From contig NZ_JACCBW010000002.1 in assembly GCF_013410035.1 (NCBI RefSeq), positions 62,001-126,000 of the forward strand: a stretch of DNA of 64,000 nucleotides, written 5' to 3'. Numbering within the stretch: position 1 is the stretch's first letter; each line of letters opens with the position of its first letter. The position numbers were made by a program, and so were the translations under genes. This document shows positions 1-7,820 of this stretch, in pieces. The notes under the pieces are model-generated. The model was given only the letters and a program-made list of their open reading frames with translations, had not been told where the DNA came from and made no database searches. The stretch is from Nocardioides cavernae (GTDB taxonomy: Bacteria; Actinomycetota; Actinomycetes; Propionibacteriales; Nocardioidaceae).

Positions 1-404
1 ATCCCGAGCCGGGCGCGTACGTCCTCGATGTAGCCCACCGGCACGGTCGACTTGACCACCATCGTGGCGTGCGGGTTGATCCGGTGCACGTCGCGCATGA
101 CCGCCTCGATGGAGGACGTATCGAAGTAGTTGGTCACCGGGTCGTAGTTGGTCGGCGTCGCGATGATCACGAACTCCGCGCCGGTGTGCGACTCCTCGGG
201 GTCGGTCGTGAAGGTGAGGTCGAGGTCCTCCTCGGCGAGGAAGCGCGAGATGTCGTCGTCGTGGATCGGGCTCTCGCCGTTGCGCAGGCGCTCGACACGG
301 CCCTCGTCGAGGTCGAGTCCGACGACCGTGTTGTGGCGGGCGAGCAGGACGGCCATGGACAGGCCGACGTAGCCGAGTCCGGCGACGGAGATCTTCGTGG
401 TCAC
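1..404 (-). CDS. UDP-glucose/nucleotide-sugar 6-dehydrogenase, N-terminal part (cut by window edge)
   Basis: The first ~134 residues, read leftward from a GTG at 404, give MTTKISVAGLGYVGLS, a Rossmann NAD-binding fold with the GLGYVGL fingerprint typical of UDP-glucose/GDP-mannose dehydrogenases. The conserved segments ATPTNYD and VKSTVPVGY follow. The family oxidises a nucleotide sugar (usually UDP-glucose to UDP-glucuronate) in the cytoplasm for exopolysaccharide or cell-wall glycans. The catalytic Cys region lies outside the window, so the exact substrate cannot be told. Family assignment is firm; UDP-glucose specificity is an inference. Confidence 0.9.
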   Translation of the reverse strand, partial: MTTKISVAGLGYVGLSMAVLLARHNTVVGLDLDEGRVERLRNGESPIHDDDISRFLAEEDLDLTFTTDPEESHTGAEFVIIATPTNYDPVTNYFDTSSIEAVMRDVHRINPHATMVVKSTVPVGYIEDVRARLG

Positions 405-488
405 GCGGTCAGTCTGCCGCACCTCGGCGGTCGGGACGTCATGAGAACTGGGCGTCCTGGTGAGCGGGCGGTGTCAACCCGGCGCGCC

Positions 489-1523
489 TCACTCCGCGAT
501 CGGGGTGAGGTCGCTCGGCAGGACCGCGGGCACCCCGCCGGAGTGACGGGGGAGCCGGTTGGTGTCGGCGAGGCAGGCCGAGTTCTGCAACGGCTCGACC
601 TTCTCGAGGCCGACCGGGTCGGGACCCCCGATGACGGGCAGCGTGAGCCGGAGGTCGACGCCGTCGCTCGTCAGGCTCGCACCGAGGACCGCCCAGCCCT
701 CGTCGTACGCGCGGGCGAAGGTGGCGAGCGTCGTCCCGCCGCCCCCGCACGCGGCGTACGTCAGGGTCCAGCCGTCGAGCCGCCCGGCGAGCGTGCCGAG
801 GTCCGGTGCGGTCGTGGTGGCCTCGGCCACGGGTGCGAGGCGCCGGTTGACCCCGGCCTCGAGGCGTGGTGCGGAGACCCGCAGGCCGAGGGCGCGGAGC
901 GCCGGGTCGCCATCGACGGCGTCGACGAGCCGGGAGTCCTCGGCGTCGCCCCACGCGGCCGTGGTGTCGTCCTCGGCGGACGCGTCGCCCAGCGGCCGCG
1001 ACTGGATCGGCGGGGGCTCGAAGGGTGGGGAGGTCGTGTCGAGACAGGTCCGCGCGATCGGCTCCGGCGTGGGCCAGGTGCGGTCGAGGTGGTGGCGCGC
1101 GACGACCTCGACGGCGGCCCGCGCGCCGTCGCCGTCGGGGGTGACGACGAGCTGGGCGAGGGCGTCGCCGGTGGGCGAGGTGAGCGCGACCTGGACCGTG
1201 TCGCCGCAGGTGCTGGAGGTGCGGACCCAGCCGACGGACTTCGCCCAGTGCAGCTCCGACTGCGCCGCGGCCGCGACGTCCTTGGCGTACGACGTGGTGC
1301 GCCGGGCGACGAGCCGCACGACCTGCCCGTTGCTGCCGAGTGCGGGTCCCGCGACCCGGGCCGCCGTGGGCGCGACCCACGGGTCGGCCCACACGGACCG
1401 CGCGACCTCGAGGTCGCGCGCGTCGGACCCGATCGCCGGGTCCCCGCTGCACCCCGACAGCAGCGCGACCCCGAGCGCCAGGCTCAGGAGGCCGGCGTGA
1501 CGGCGAACCACGGCTCGTCCCAC
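489..1523 (-). CDS. Secreted lipoprotein of the type VII-like unit, unknown function
   Basis: 344 aa from a GTG at 1523 (a GTG four codons later is also possible). The N-terminus is a lipoprotein signal: an Arg-rich n-region, a hydrophobic stretch and the lipobox LLSGC with lipid-bearing Cys25. The rest is a soluble exported domain with several Cys, and I do not recognise its family. The gene overlaps the 3' end of the upstream peptidase-like gene by 40 nt, so the two are very likely translationally coupled. As third gene after a WXG100-like partner and a putative effector, it could be an immunity or accessory lipoprotein; that is inference from position only. Confidence 0.75.
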   Translation of the reverse strand: MGRAVVRRHAGLLSLALGVALLSGCSGDPAIGSDARDLEVARSVWADPWVAPTAARVAGPALGSNGQVVRLVARRTTSYAKDVAAAAQSELHWAKSVGWVRTSSTCGDTVQVALTSPTGDALAQLVVTPDGDGARAAVEVVARHHLDRTWPTPEPIARTCLDTTSPPFEPPPIQSRPLGDASAEDDTTAAWGDAEDSRLVDAVDGDPALRALGLRVSAPRLEAGVNRRLAPVAEATTTAPDLGTLAGRLDGWTLTYAACGGGGTTLATFARAYDEGWAVLGASLTSDGVDLRLTLPVIGGPDPVGLEKVEPLQNSACLADTNRLPRHSGGVPAVLPSDLTPIAE

Positions 1524-2974
1524 CCGGAGACGCCGAGGTCGCCGCTGGTGAAGTCGTCACGCGACACGGTCTGCTCCCGACCGGACGCGGGGTCGAAGAT
1601 CGTGAGCGAGTCGCCGTCGCTGCCGGTCACGAGCACGACGTGGCCCGGGCGCGTGGTGTCGCCGACGTAGAGCGGGACGTTGTGCCCGTTCTCGACCGAG
1701 TCGGCGATGTGGTCGTAGGTCGCGCCCCGGTCGCTCGGCGCGACGGTCTCGACGTCGTACTCGGTGCCGGGCACGCCGCTGCCACCGTCGCTGGACATCT
1801 CCGCCGCCACGGCCCACGGCTGCGTGCCGGCCGCCTGCGGCCACGGGAACTGCAGGTCCCCGTCGCGGTCCTTCAGCGCGTTGGTGCGGTCGTGCATCGC
1901 CAACGACTCGTCGGCGAAGCGCTCCTCCGGCGAGCGCGGGTCGGTCTGGCCGGTGACCGGGTCGTAGCCGGTCTCCATCCAGAGCGCGTACGCCGGGTCG
2001 TTGAGCATCCGCGACATGACCAGGCTCGAAGAGCCGCAGGTCGTCTGGTCGGGCTGGGAGTAGGAGCCGTCGGTCGGCGGGTCGAGGTCGTCGAGCTCGC
2101 CCGGGCTCATCGTGTGGAGCCTGGCGAGGTAGTTGGCGAGCGCGGTGCCGGTCAGGCCGGACGCGACGCCGGCCATGATCCAGGCGGCCTCCTCGTCGCT
2201 CCGGGCTCCGGCGAGGGCGTCGCGGACGGCCTGCTGCTCGTCGGGGGAGAGCCTGCCGAACGCGTCGTCGTACTGCTCCAGCGTGGCACCGGACAGCGGC
2301 CCGTCCTCGTCCTCCCAGCCGTTGACGAGCGCGACCGGGCTGACGCCCTCGGGGAGCTCGTCCGGCAGGTCGATCTCGTCCATCGCGGTGCGGATCGCGT
2401 TGCGGGCCACGCGTACGGCGTCGCGCGCGTCCTCGTAGGCGCCGATCGCCTCGCGGATCGCGTGGGCGACCCCCTCGACGATGCCGCGCAGGTAGTCGAC
2501 GAGCTCCCACGGGAGCAGGTCGCCCCACGACAGCTGGAGGTTCTCCCGGAGCGCGTCGTCGGCGCGGCGGTGCCGGTCGCGGGCCTTGGTCATCGACTCG
2601 GCGAGCACGTCGAGGGCCGTCGCGACCCCGCGGGCCGCGGTGGGGACCGTGCCGGTGCGCGTGCCGAGGCGCCGCATCGACGTGCGGAAGCCGTCGCCGG
2701 AGGTGCCGTCCCAGGCGGTCGCGTCGATGGCGGTGCGGCAGGCCTCGAGCTCGTCGACGGCGTTGTCGGCCGAGGTGGCGATCTTGCGCCACGCCGACGC
2801 GGCGTTGGCGAGGTCGGCCGGGTCGGGCGCGGGCTGCTGGGTCGCGACCTGGACCGCCTCGGCGACGGCGTCGACGATCGTCTGCGCCGCGTCCCAGGGG
2901 GGCCAGAGGTCGATGTCCTCGACCCGGGCGACGACGTCCCTCAGCCGCCCGATGGCGTCATCGAGCAAGCCCAT
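1484..2974 (-). CDS. WxG-type helical protein with C-terminal C39-like cysteine peptidase domain
   Basis: 496 aa. Residues ~1-200 are Ala-rich amphipathic helices with a WDG motif at 88-90, like the WXG100/LXG-type N-termini of type VII secretion substrates. Residues ~300-496 look like a papain/C39 peptidase: QPDQTTCG (candidate nucleophile Cys313 with the preceding Gln), RPGHVVLVTG (His445) and IFDPASG (Asp461) are in the order expected of a Cys-His-Asp triad. There is no signal peptide, so export would have to be by a non-Sec route. The start ATG at 2974 has a GGGAGAG ribosome site and overlaps the small upstream gene by 17 nt. Inferred role: secreted protease or peptidase toxin. The domain reading is by eye, and no secretion ATPase is present in this window. 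Confidence 0.7.
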   Translation of the reverse strand: MGLLDDAIGRLRDVVARVEDIDLWPPWDAAQTIVDAVAEAVQVATQQPAPDPADLANAASAWRKIATSADNAVDELEACRTAIDATAWDGTSGDGFRTSMRRLGTRTGTVPTAARGVATALDVLAESMTKARDRHRRADDALRENLQLSWGDLLPWELVDYLRGIVEGVAHAIREAIGAYEDARDAVRVARNAIRTAMDEIDLPDELPEGVSPVALVNGWEDEDGPLSGATLEQYDDAFGRLSPDEQQAVRDALAGARSDEEAAWIMAGVASGLTGTALANYLARLHTMSPGELDDLDPPTDGSYSQPDQTTCGSSSLVMSRMLNDPAYALWMETGYDPVTGQTDPRSPEERFADESLAMHDRTNALKDRDGDLQFPWPQAAGTQPWAVAAEMSSDGGSGVPGTEYDVETVAPSDRGATYDHIADSVENGHNVPLYVGDTTRPGHVVLVTGSDGDSLTIFDPASGREQTVSRDDFTSGDLGVSGWDEPWFAVTPAS

Positions 2975-3242
2975 GGAACTCTCCCGCCGAGTTGCCGTCG
3001 CTCGCCTCGAAGTCGGCGATGCACTGCTCGGTGTTGACGTGGTGCTCGGCGATCACCCCGAGGACCACCCGCAGCACGCCGTCCATGTCGCCGGCGGCGT
3101 CGGTGAGCGTCGCGGCGAGGTCGGCCATGTCGTGCCCGGCCGCCTCGGCCGTGCGCCCGATCGCGTCCTGCACCTCGGCGTGCGCGTTGTCGCCGTACTG
3201 CCACCCGACCCGGACTGCCTCGGGGTTGAGGATGATGGTCAT
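2958..3242 (-). CDS. Small helical WXG100-like partner protein
   Basis: 94 aa, ATG at 3242 after a GGGAGG ribosome site. Length and all-helical, Ala/Asp/Glu-rich composition fit the ESX/WXG100 superfamily, although the central WxG turn is not seen (the only Trp is residue 14). It is the first gene of a three-gene unit and overlaps the next gene by 17 nt. This matches the common layout in which a small helical partner is co-expressed and co-secreted with a larger type VII substrate. Function is inferred from size and context; no catalytic motif is present. Confidence 0.65.
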   Translation of the reverse strand: MTIILNPEAVRVGWQYGDNAHAEVQDAIGRTAEAAGHDMADLAATLTDAAGDMDGVLRVVLGVIAEHHVNTEQCIADFEASDGNSAGEFHGLAR

Positions 3243-3272
3243 GCGAGCCCTCCCTGTCTGGGAGGAGGGTTC

Positions 3273-3311
3273 CCCTCGGGGCCGCGTCCAAACAAGGACC
3301 GGCCCCGAGGG
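3273..3311 (-). terminator. Strong hairpin after the repeat-protein gene
   Basis: A 12-bp perfect stem (CCCTCGGGGCCG at 3273-3284 with CGGCCCCGAGGG at 3300-3311) continues, after one bulged base, as GTCC/GGAC around an AAACAA loop. It starts 10 nt beyond the stop codon of the minus-strand gene ending at 3321. It lies just upstream of the type VII-like unit and would insulate the two. No U-run follows, as is usual in high-GC actinobacteria. Confidence 0.7.
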
Positions 3312-3320
3312 CGTACGGCC

Positions 3321-4055
3321 TCAGCCGCGGTCGGAGGAGTCCCCGGTCACCACGACGTAGAAGCGCTTGCGCGTGTCGGGCGTGGTCACGCTGCCGTCGC
3401 TGTTGCGCGGGCTCACCACGAGGTGGTTGGTGTTGCCCGTGCCGGGCGGCGCGCAGTTGACCACGTTGGGCTGGCACATCGCGGCCGAGATCTCGCCGGA
3501 GAACTCCGGGTTGGCGTCCTCGCCGAGCGCGCGTCCGTTGGTGATCCCGTCGCCGTTCTGGTCGACGGTGTTCTGCAGGGCGACGACGGCCAGGACGCCG
3601 TTGTTGGCGAGGTTCTCGCCGGCGTTGATGTAGACGTTGCCGTTGGCGCGGAGGCCGGTGGTGTCGGCACCCGCGGGGGCGAGGGTCGGGTAGGCCGCGG
3701 TCACCGTGAACCCACCGGACTGCGCGACGATGGCGCCGGTCGCGTCGACGAGGGCCCAGCGTCCGACGCCGGCCGGGCCCGCGGGACCGGCCGGACCGGC
3801 GGGAAGCTGGCCGGCCTTGAAGTCACGGGCTCGCAGCGAGCCGTCCTTGACCTGCTTGCCGCCGATGGTGCCGTTCTTGATGTCCTTGCCCTGGATCGTG
3901 CGGTTCTTGATGTCCTGGGACTGGATCGAGTTGTTCTTGATGTCACCCGAGCCGATGAGGCCCGTGGCGTAGGACGTTCCGGTCGAGGCCACGACCAGTG
4001 CCATGACCGAGACGGCCATGGACGGGGACGGGCGGCGGAGTGCGGGGAGGCGCAT
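3321..4055 (-). CDS. Secreted protein with DIKN decapeptide repeats and a short collagen-like segment
   Basis: 244 aa. A Sec signal peptide (MRLPALRR... hydrophobic run ending near ATG) is followed at ~36-84 by five degenerate 10-residue repeats of the form (D/Q)(I/V/F)K(N/D)x(T/S)IxxK, for example DIKNRTIQGK. A GPAGPAGPAG collagen-like linker follows, then a ~140-residue domain rich in Asn, Gly and Thr with two Cys. This architecture is common among exported actinobacterial proteins of unknown function; the repeats should form a short beta-solenoid stalk. A strong terminator hairpin follows the gene. Confidence 0.8.
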   Translation of the reverse strand: MRLPALRRPSPSMAVSVMALVVASTGTSYATGLIGSGDIKNNSIQSQDIKNRTIQGKDIKNGTIGGKQVKDGSLRARDFKAGQLPAGPAGPAGPAGVGRWALVDATGAIVAQSGGFTVTAAYPTLAPAGADTTGLRANGNVYINAGENLANNGVLAVVALQNTVDQNGDGITNGRALGEDANPEFSGEISAAMCQPNVVNCAPPGTGNTNHLVVSPRNSDGSVTTPDTRKRFYVVVTGDSSDRG

Positions 4056-4155
4056 GGGTCTTGACCCTTCGTCGACGACGCCGCCGGGACCGACGGCTTG
4101 CCACGGGGTTCGGAGTGAGCCGGGTCACGGATGTGCGACTTTGGTCTGATCCTCG

Positions 4156-4173
4156 GATGAGAGTCCTCTCATC
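4156..4173. promoter_or_regulatory. Perfect 8-2-8 inverted repeat between divergent genes (possible operator)
   Basis: GATGAGAG, a TC spacer, then CTCTCATC, immediately followed by the palindrome GAGATCTC and another half-site-like CATC. It lies in the 161-bp divergent region between the repeat-protein gene (minus) and the small 43-aa gene (plus). The symmetry suggests a regulator site; which regulator is unknown. Confidence 0.4.
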
Positions 4174-4216
4174 GAGATCTCATCGACCGCTTGGCCCGCA
4201 CTGTCAGGGTTGCGGC

Positions 4217-4348
4217 ATGGGCATGGGAAAGAAGATCGCCGCACTAGGCATCGCGAAGAAGGTCTACGACGAGGCGCGCAAGCCGCACAACCAGGCCAAG
4301 ATCAGGGCCGCGGTCGCCAAGGTGCAGGAGCGGCGCCGACCGCGCTGA
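4217..4348 (+). CDS. Small basic protein, 43 aa, unknown
   Basis: An ATG at 4217 gives a 43-residue, very basic, helical peptide beginning MGMGKKIAALGIAKK and ending in an Arg-rich tail. It contains a Lys/Arg every few residues, compatible with a short amphipathic helix that binds membrane or nucleic acid. It ends 3 nt before the convergent DUF998 gene. No RBS is strong (AGGG eleven nt upstream). I do not recognise it; the support is codon bias and its fit into an otherwise empty interval. Confidence 0.55.
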   Translation: MGMGKKIAALGIAKKVYDEARKPHNQAKIRAAVAKVQERRRPR

Positions 4349-4351
4349 GGC

Positions 4352-4948
4352 TCAGCGCCGGGGGCGGTACGCCCAGGCGTACGCCGCGAGCCCGCCGAGC
4401 ACCGGCCACAGCGCGGCGCGCTCGAGCGCGCCCGCGGCCCTGCCCTCGCCCGACACGATGAAGCCGACCGCGGCCGCCGCGGTCAGCACGCCCGTGACCG
4501 TCAGCGCCCGACCGAGCCGCGGCCGCTCCGCACGTACCCGCGCGCCGAGCAGGACCAGGGCGAGCGGCTGCGCGACGAAGAGCGGCGTCGCGGCGAGCGC
4601 GTGCAGGGTCGCGTCCTGGTCGAGCGGTGCCAGACCCGTCGCGAACGAGCTCGCGCCGGACACGACGAGCAGCGCGGTCACCCACGGCCCGAGCGGCCTC
4701 GCGAGCAGCAGCGCGCCGCCGGCCAGCGCGACGCCGTACGCCATGAACGACCCGTTCATCACCTCGTGCCGAGGCGAGGCGTAGCCGTCGGTGATGCCGA
4801 CCTCGCCCAGCTTGCTGACGGTGTCGGAGACGAAGCTGTAGCCCCCGGTGACGGCCGCGGCCGTGACCACCTCCGTGGCGACGTACGTGGGGCGCAGCAG
4901 GAAGAGGATCGCGCCGAGGCGGGCGGCACGGGAGGGGGCGTCGGGCAC
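4352..4948 (-). CDS. DUF998-type six-helix membrane protein
   Basis: 198 aa from the GTG at 4948. Upstream in-frame starts at 4975 and 5095 would run into the small gene on the other strand, so the short form is preferred. Six hydrophobic helices and the pattern NGSFMAYGVALAGGALLL are characteristic of DUF998, a family of integral membrane proteins of unknown function. The gene ends 3 nt from the convergent 43-aa gene. No catalytic role can be inferred. Confidence 0.7.
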   Translation of the reverse strand: MPDAPSRAARLGAILFLLRPTYVATEVVTAAAVTGGYSFVSDTVSKLGEVGITDGYASPRHEVMNGSFMAYGVALAGGALLLARPLGPWVTALLVVSGASSFATGLAPLDQDATLHALAATPLFVAQPLALVLLGARVRAERPRLGRALTVTGVLTAAAAVGFIVSGEGRAAGALERAALWPVLGGLAAYAWAYRPRR

Positions 4949-5018
4949 GGCGCCACCGTAGCCGCACACCCTCATCGGGGGGTGGAGGAAGAGGCGCCGC
5001 GCGGCGTAGACCGGATGC

Positions 5019-5147
5019 ATGACCACCACACCGAACGAGCCCCTCCCCGATCCCGAGGTCGTCCCGTCGGGTGACCCGGGCGGTCCCGGCCCCATCGACC
5101 CGGGCGACCCGCCGCCGCCGGCGACGGAGCCCGAGCCGCTCCCGTGA
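5019..5147 (+). CDS. Very small Pro/Asp/Gly-rich protein, 42 aa
   Basis: An ATG at 5019 opens a 42-residue frame starting MTTTPNEPLPDPEVVPSGDP and continuing with Pro-, Gly- and Asp-rich sequence to PEPLP. It is acidic, has no hydrophobic segment and should be disordered. It stops 31 nt before fabH. Similar Pro-rich small proteins occur in actinobacteria, but I cannot name a family. The codon pattern (nearly all third positions G/C) supports real coding. Confidence 0.5.
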   Translation: MTTTPNEPLPDPEVVPSGDPGGPGPIDPGDPPPPATEPEPLP

Positions 5148-5178
5148 CCCTGCTGGCGCCGGTGCCTATCCTCGCGAC

Positions 5179-6186
5179 ATGACGATCCAGCAGCCCACCG
5201 ACCTGGTCCACGCCGCGATGCTCGGCCTGGGCGTCCACCGCCCGGAGAGGGTCGTCACCAACGACGAGATCTGCGAGGTGCTCGACTCCTCCGACGAGTG
5301 GATCCAGACCCGCTCGGGGATCCGTACCCGTCGCTTCGCCGGCGAGGACGAGACGCTGATCGGGATGTCGATCTCCGCCGCCGAGCGCGCGCTGGCCGCC
5401 GCCGGCGTGGGGGCCGAGCAGGTGGGCTGCGTGATCGTCGCGACCTCGACCCACCCCGAGCACACGCCCGCCTCCGCGCCGCAGGTGGCGACCGCACTGG
5501 GCATCACCGCGGCCGCGTTCGACATCTCGGCCGGGTGCGCGGGCTTCTGCCACGCGCTCAACCTCGCCGCGTCGATGGTGCGCTCGCGCGCCGAGGAGCA
5601 CGTCCTCGTCATCGGCGTCGAGCAGCTGAGCCGCTTCATGGACCCGACCGACCGCGGCACCGCCTTCATCTTCGCCGACGGCGCGGGTGCCGTGGTGGTG
5701 GGACCGTCGGACGCGCCCGGCATCGGCCCGACCGCCTGGGGCTCGGACGGCTCGCAGGCCCACGTCATCACGCAGACCCCGAGCTGCCTCGGCGGCCACT
5801 CAGCCGCGGAGGGCCTCGACCACCCCGTGGTGCAGATGGAGGGCACGGCCGTCTTCCGGTGGGCGCCCTTCGCGATGGCGAAGGTCGCGCACGAGGCGCT
5901 CGACCTCGCCGGGGTCTCCGTGGACGACCTCGACGCCTTCATCCCGCACCAGGCCAACCTGCGCATCACCCAGACGCTCGCCAGGAACATCCAGCTGCCC
6001 GACTCGGTCGCCGTCGCCACCGACGTCGTCGACGCGGGCAACACCTCCGCGGCGTCCGTACCCCTCGCGATGGAGGCGATGCTGCGCCAGGACGAGGCCT
6101 CCGTCGGCGACACCGCGCTGCTCATCGCGTTCGGGGCGGGGCTGAGCTATGCCGGGCAGGTCGTGACGCTGCCGCCGTTGGGCTGA
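5179..6186 (+). CDS. fabH: 3-oxoacyl-[acyl-carrier-protein] synthase III (KAS III)
   Basis: 335 aa. FabH condenses a starter acyl-CoA with malonyl-ACP to begin fatty-acid synthesis, or acts as a starter unit enzyme in related pathways. The triad is intact: Cys120 in SAGCAGF, His257 in IPHQAN and Asn288 in DAGNTSAAS. Length is the family norm. ATG at 5179 chosen because it aligns with the usual N-terminus, although the frame stays open further upstream. There is no acpP or fabF next to it, so it may be a stand-alone paralogue using branched or unusual starters rather than the housekeeping copy. Confidence 0.92.
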   Translation: MTIQQPTDLVHAAMLGLGVHRPERVVTNDEICEVLDSSDEWIQTRSGIRTRRFAGEDETLIGMSISAAERALAAAGVGAEQVGCVIVATSTHPEHTPASAPQVATALGITAAAFDISAGCAGFCHALNLAASMVRSRAEEHVLVIGVEQLSRFMDPTDRGTAFIFADGAGAVVVGPSDAPGIGPTAWGSDGSQAHVITQTPSCLGGHSAAEGLDHPVVQMEGTAVFRWAPFAMAKVAHEALDLAGVSVDDLDAFIPHQANLRITQTLARNIQLPDSVAVATDVVDAGNTSAASVPLAMEAMLRQDEASVGDTALLIAFGAGLSYAGQVVTLPPLG

Positions 6187-6239
6187 GTCGAAACGGCTCG
6201 CGTCGGGGTTCGGCGCCGCCGTACCCTCGACTCCTCACC

Positions 6240-6279
6240 TCACCCCTGGGGTGACCGGGCTCCGCAGGCTCGACCTGCG
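6240..6279 (+). terminator. Two tandem hairpins after fabH
   Basis: TCACCCC-T-GGGGTGA (6240-6254) and CGCAGG-CTCGA-CCTGCG (6263-6279) lie 54-93 nt beyond the fabH stop codon and before the 53-bp tandem array. They are short but perfect stems and plausibly end the fabH transcript. There is no U-run. Confidence 0.45.
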
Positions 6280-6366
6280 CGGCGACCGGGATCCGTGAAC
6301 AGTGGTCCGACCACATCGGCAGGGGTTCCCGGTGGGCCGGCGGTCGTCGGCCCACCGGTGTCGGCG

Positions 6367-7073
6367 CACGTGCGGCGGTCGTGGTCCTTGGCCGGCCGGT
6401 CCGGGGGCGATATCGCGGACACGTGCGGCGGTTGTGGCCGTTGGTCGGCCGGTGCGGGGGCGACATCTCGGACACGTGCGGCGGTTGTGGCCGTTGGTCG
6501 GCCGGTGCGGGGGCGGCATCTCGGACACGTGCGGCGGTTGTGGCCCTCAGCCGGCCGGTGCGGGGGCGACATCGCGGACACGTGCGGCGGTTGTTGCCCC
6601 CGGATCCCCCGGTTCGGGGGCGGCATCTCGGACACGTGTGGCGGTTGTGGCCCCCAGATCCCCGGTCCGGGGGCGACATCGCGGACACGTGCGGCGGTTG
6701 GCCCCTCAATCTTCAATCCGGGGGCGACATCTCGGACACGTGCGGCGGTTGTTGCCCCCGGATCCCCCGGTTCGGGGGCGGCATCTCGGACACGTGTGGC
6801 GGTCGTGGCCCCCAGATCTTCGGTTCGGGGGCGGCATCTCGGACACGTGTGGCGGTCGTGGCCCTCAGCCGGCCGGTTCGGGGCGACATCTCGGACACGT
6901 GGGCGGTTGTGGTCCTCAGCCGGCCGGTTAGGGGGCGGCATCTCGGACACGTGCGGCGGTTGTGGCCCCCAGATCCCCGATCCGGGGGCGACATCGCGGA
7001 CACGTGCGGCGGTTGTGGCCCCTCAATCTTCGATCCGGGGGCGATATCGCGGACACGTGCGGCGGTTGTTGCC
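6367..7073. repeat. Non-coding tandem array, ~53-bp period, about 13 units
   Basis: The palindrome CACGTG occurs 14 times at 6367, 6420, 6473, 6526, 6579, 6633, 6686, 6737, 6791, 6844, 6896, 6948, 7001 and 7054, a spacing of 51-54 bp. Each unit has a conserved core (GCGACATC, TCGGACACGTG, CGGCGGTTGTGGCC) and a ~17-nt variable part drawn from a few recurring types (GGTCGGCCGG, CTCAGCCGGCCGG, GGATCCCCCGG, CAGATC, CTCAATCTTC). Because 53 is not a multiple of 3, each unit shifts the reading frame, so the open frames here are compositional. The stretch 6187-7073 otherwise holds no gene. It abuts the stop codon of the hydrolase gene at 7074. Confidence 0.9.
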
Positions 7074-7820
7074 CTACGCGCCGCCGGCCAACCGGTCCGC
7101 GACGACGGCCCACACGTCCGGGTCGACCCCCATCCCGATGTGCCGCGAGGAGACCTCGACGTGCTCGACCCGGGGCGAGGCGTGGTCGAGGCAGGCCTGC
7201 CAGGACACGATGCCGTCGCGGCGGGAGTACATGACCGTCAGCGGCACCCGGATCGGGGACTCGGCGTCCAGCCGCCGGGTGATCGCCTCGACGTCGTCGG
7301 GACCGGGACCGACGAGGCGGGCGACCGTCGTGTGCGCCGGACCGGCGACGGGCGTCCCGTACGTGACGACCCGCCGGACCGCGTCGGGGTGGCGGCGGGC
7401 GACCTCGCGGGCGATGACGCCGCCGAGGCTCCATCCGACGAGCGAGGCGGGCGCGCCCGAGGCGTCGACGAGCTCGAGCAGGCGCTGCGACAGCCGTTCG
7501 ACGTCACGACGGGGGTCGCCGGTGTTGGTCCCGAAGCCCCAGCCGCGGGCGTCGTACCCGAGCCGTCGCAGGTACGCCCGCAGGGGGGCGCCCGACAGCT
7601 CGGGGGCCCGCCAGCCGGGGATGTCCACCACGAGGTGGCCGTCCCCGCGCGGCGCCGCGGCGAGGCGGGGGAGCGCGCCGGCGAGGCGCAGGGCGTCCAG
7701 GCCGGAGCCCAGCTCGCCGAGGGCGGTCCACGTCGACGGCGGTCCGGAGGCGCGGTCGAGACCGGCCACGTCGCGCACCCGGGCCCGCGACCGCACGCCG
7801 CTGGTGGACAGGAGGTTCAC
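7074..7820 (-). CDS. Alpha/beta-hydrolase (lipase/esterase-like)
   Basis: 248 aa from a GTG at 7820, which overlaps the stop codon of the upstream reductase gene (GTGA). The nucleophile elbow GWSLGG carries Ser131; Asp202 (SRRDGIV) and His227 (SSRHIGMG) complete a Ser-Asp-His triad. DIPGW supplies the oxyanion-side loop. No signal peptide. The third gene of a PadR-reductase-hydrolase operon, so a role in releasing or clearing an acyl or ester intermediate is likely, but the substrate is unknown. Its stop codon touches the 53-bp tandem array. Confidence 0.85.
   Translation of the reverse strand: MNLLSTSGVRSRARVRDVAGLDRASGPPSTWTALGELGSGLDALRLAGALPRLAAAPRGDGHLVVDIPGWRAPELSGAPLRAYLRRLGYDARGWGFGTNTGDPRRDVERLSQRLLELVDASGAPASLVGWSLGGVIAREVARRHPDAVRRVVTYGTPVAGPAHTTVARLVGPGPDDVEAITRRLDAESPIRVPLTVMYSRRDGIVSWQACLDHASPRVEHVEVSSRHIGMGVDPDVWAVVADRLAGGA

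Noticed and set aside
489-3242. A complete ESX/type VII secretion locus
   Set aside because: No EccB, EccC, EccD or mycosin-like gene lies within the window; only substrate-like genes are present.
6240-6950. Long open frames in the tandem array encoding Arg/Pro-rich repeated peptides
   Set aside because: The 53-bp unit shifts frame at every copy, all frames on both strands are open by composition, and no ribosome site or codon bias is seen.
6367-7073. CRISPR array
   Set aside because: The variable parts recur and are related to each other, unit borders are not precise, and no cas genes are present.
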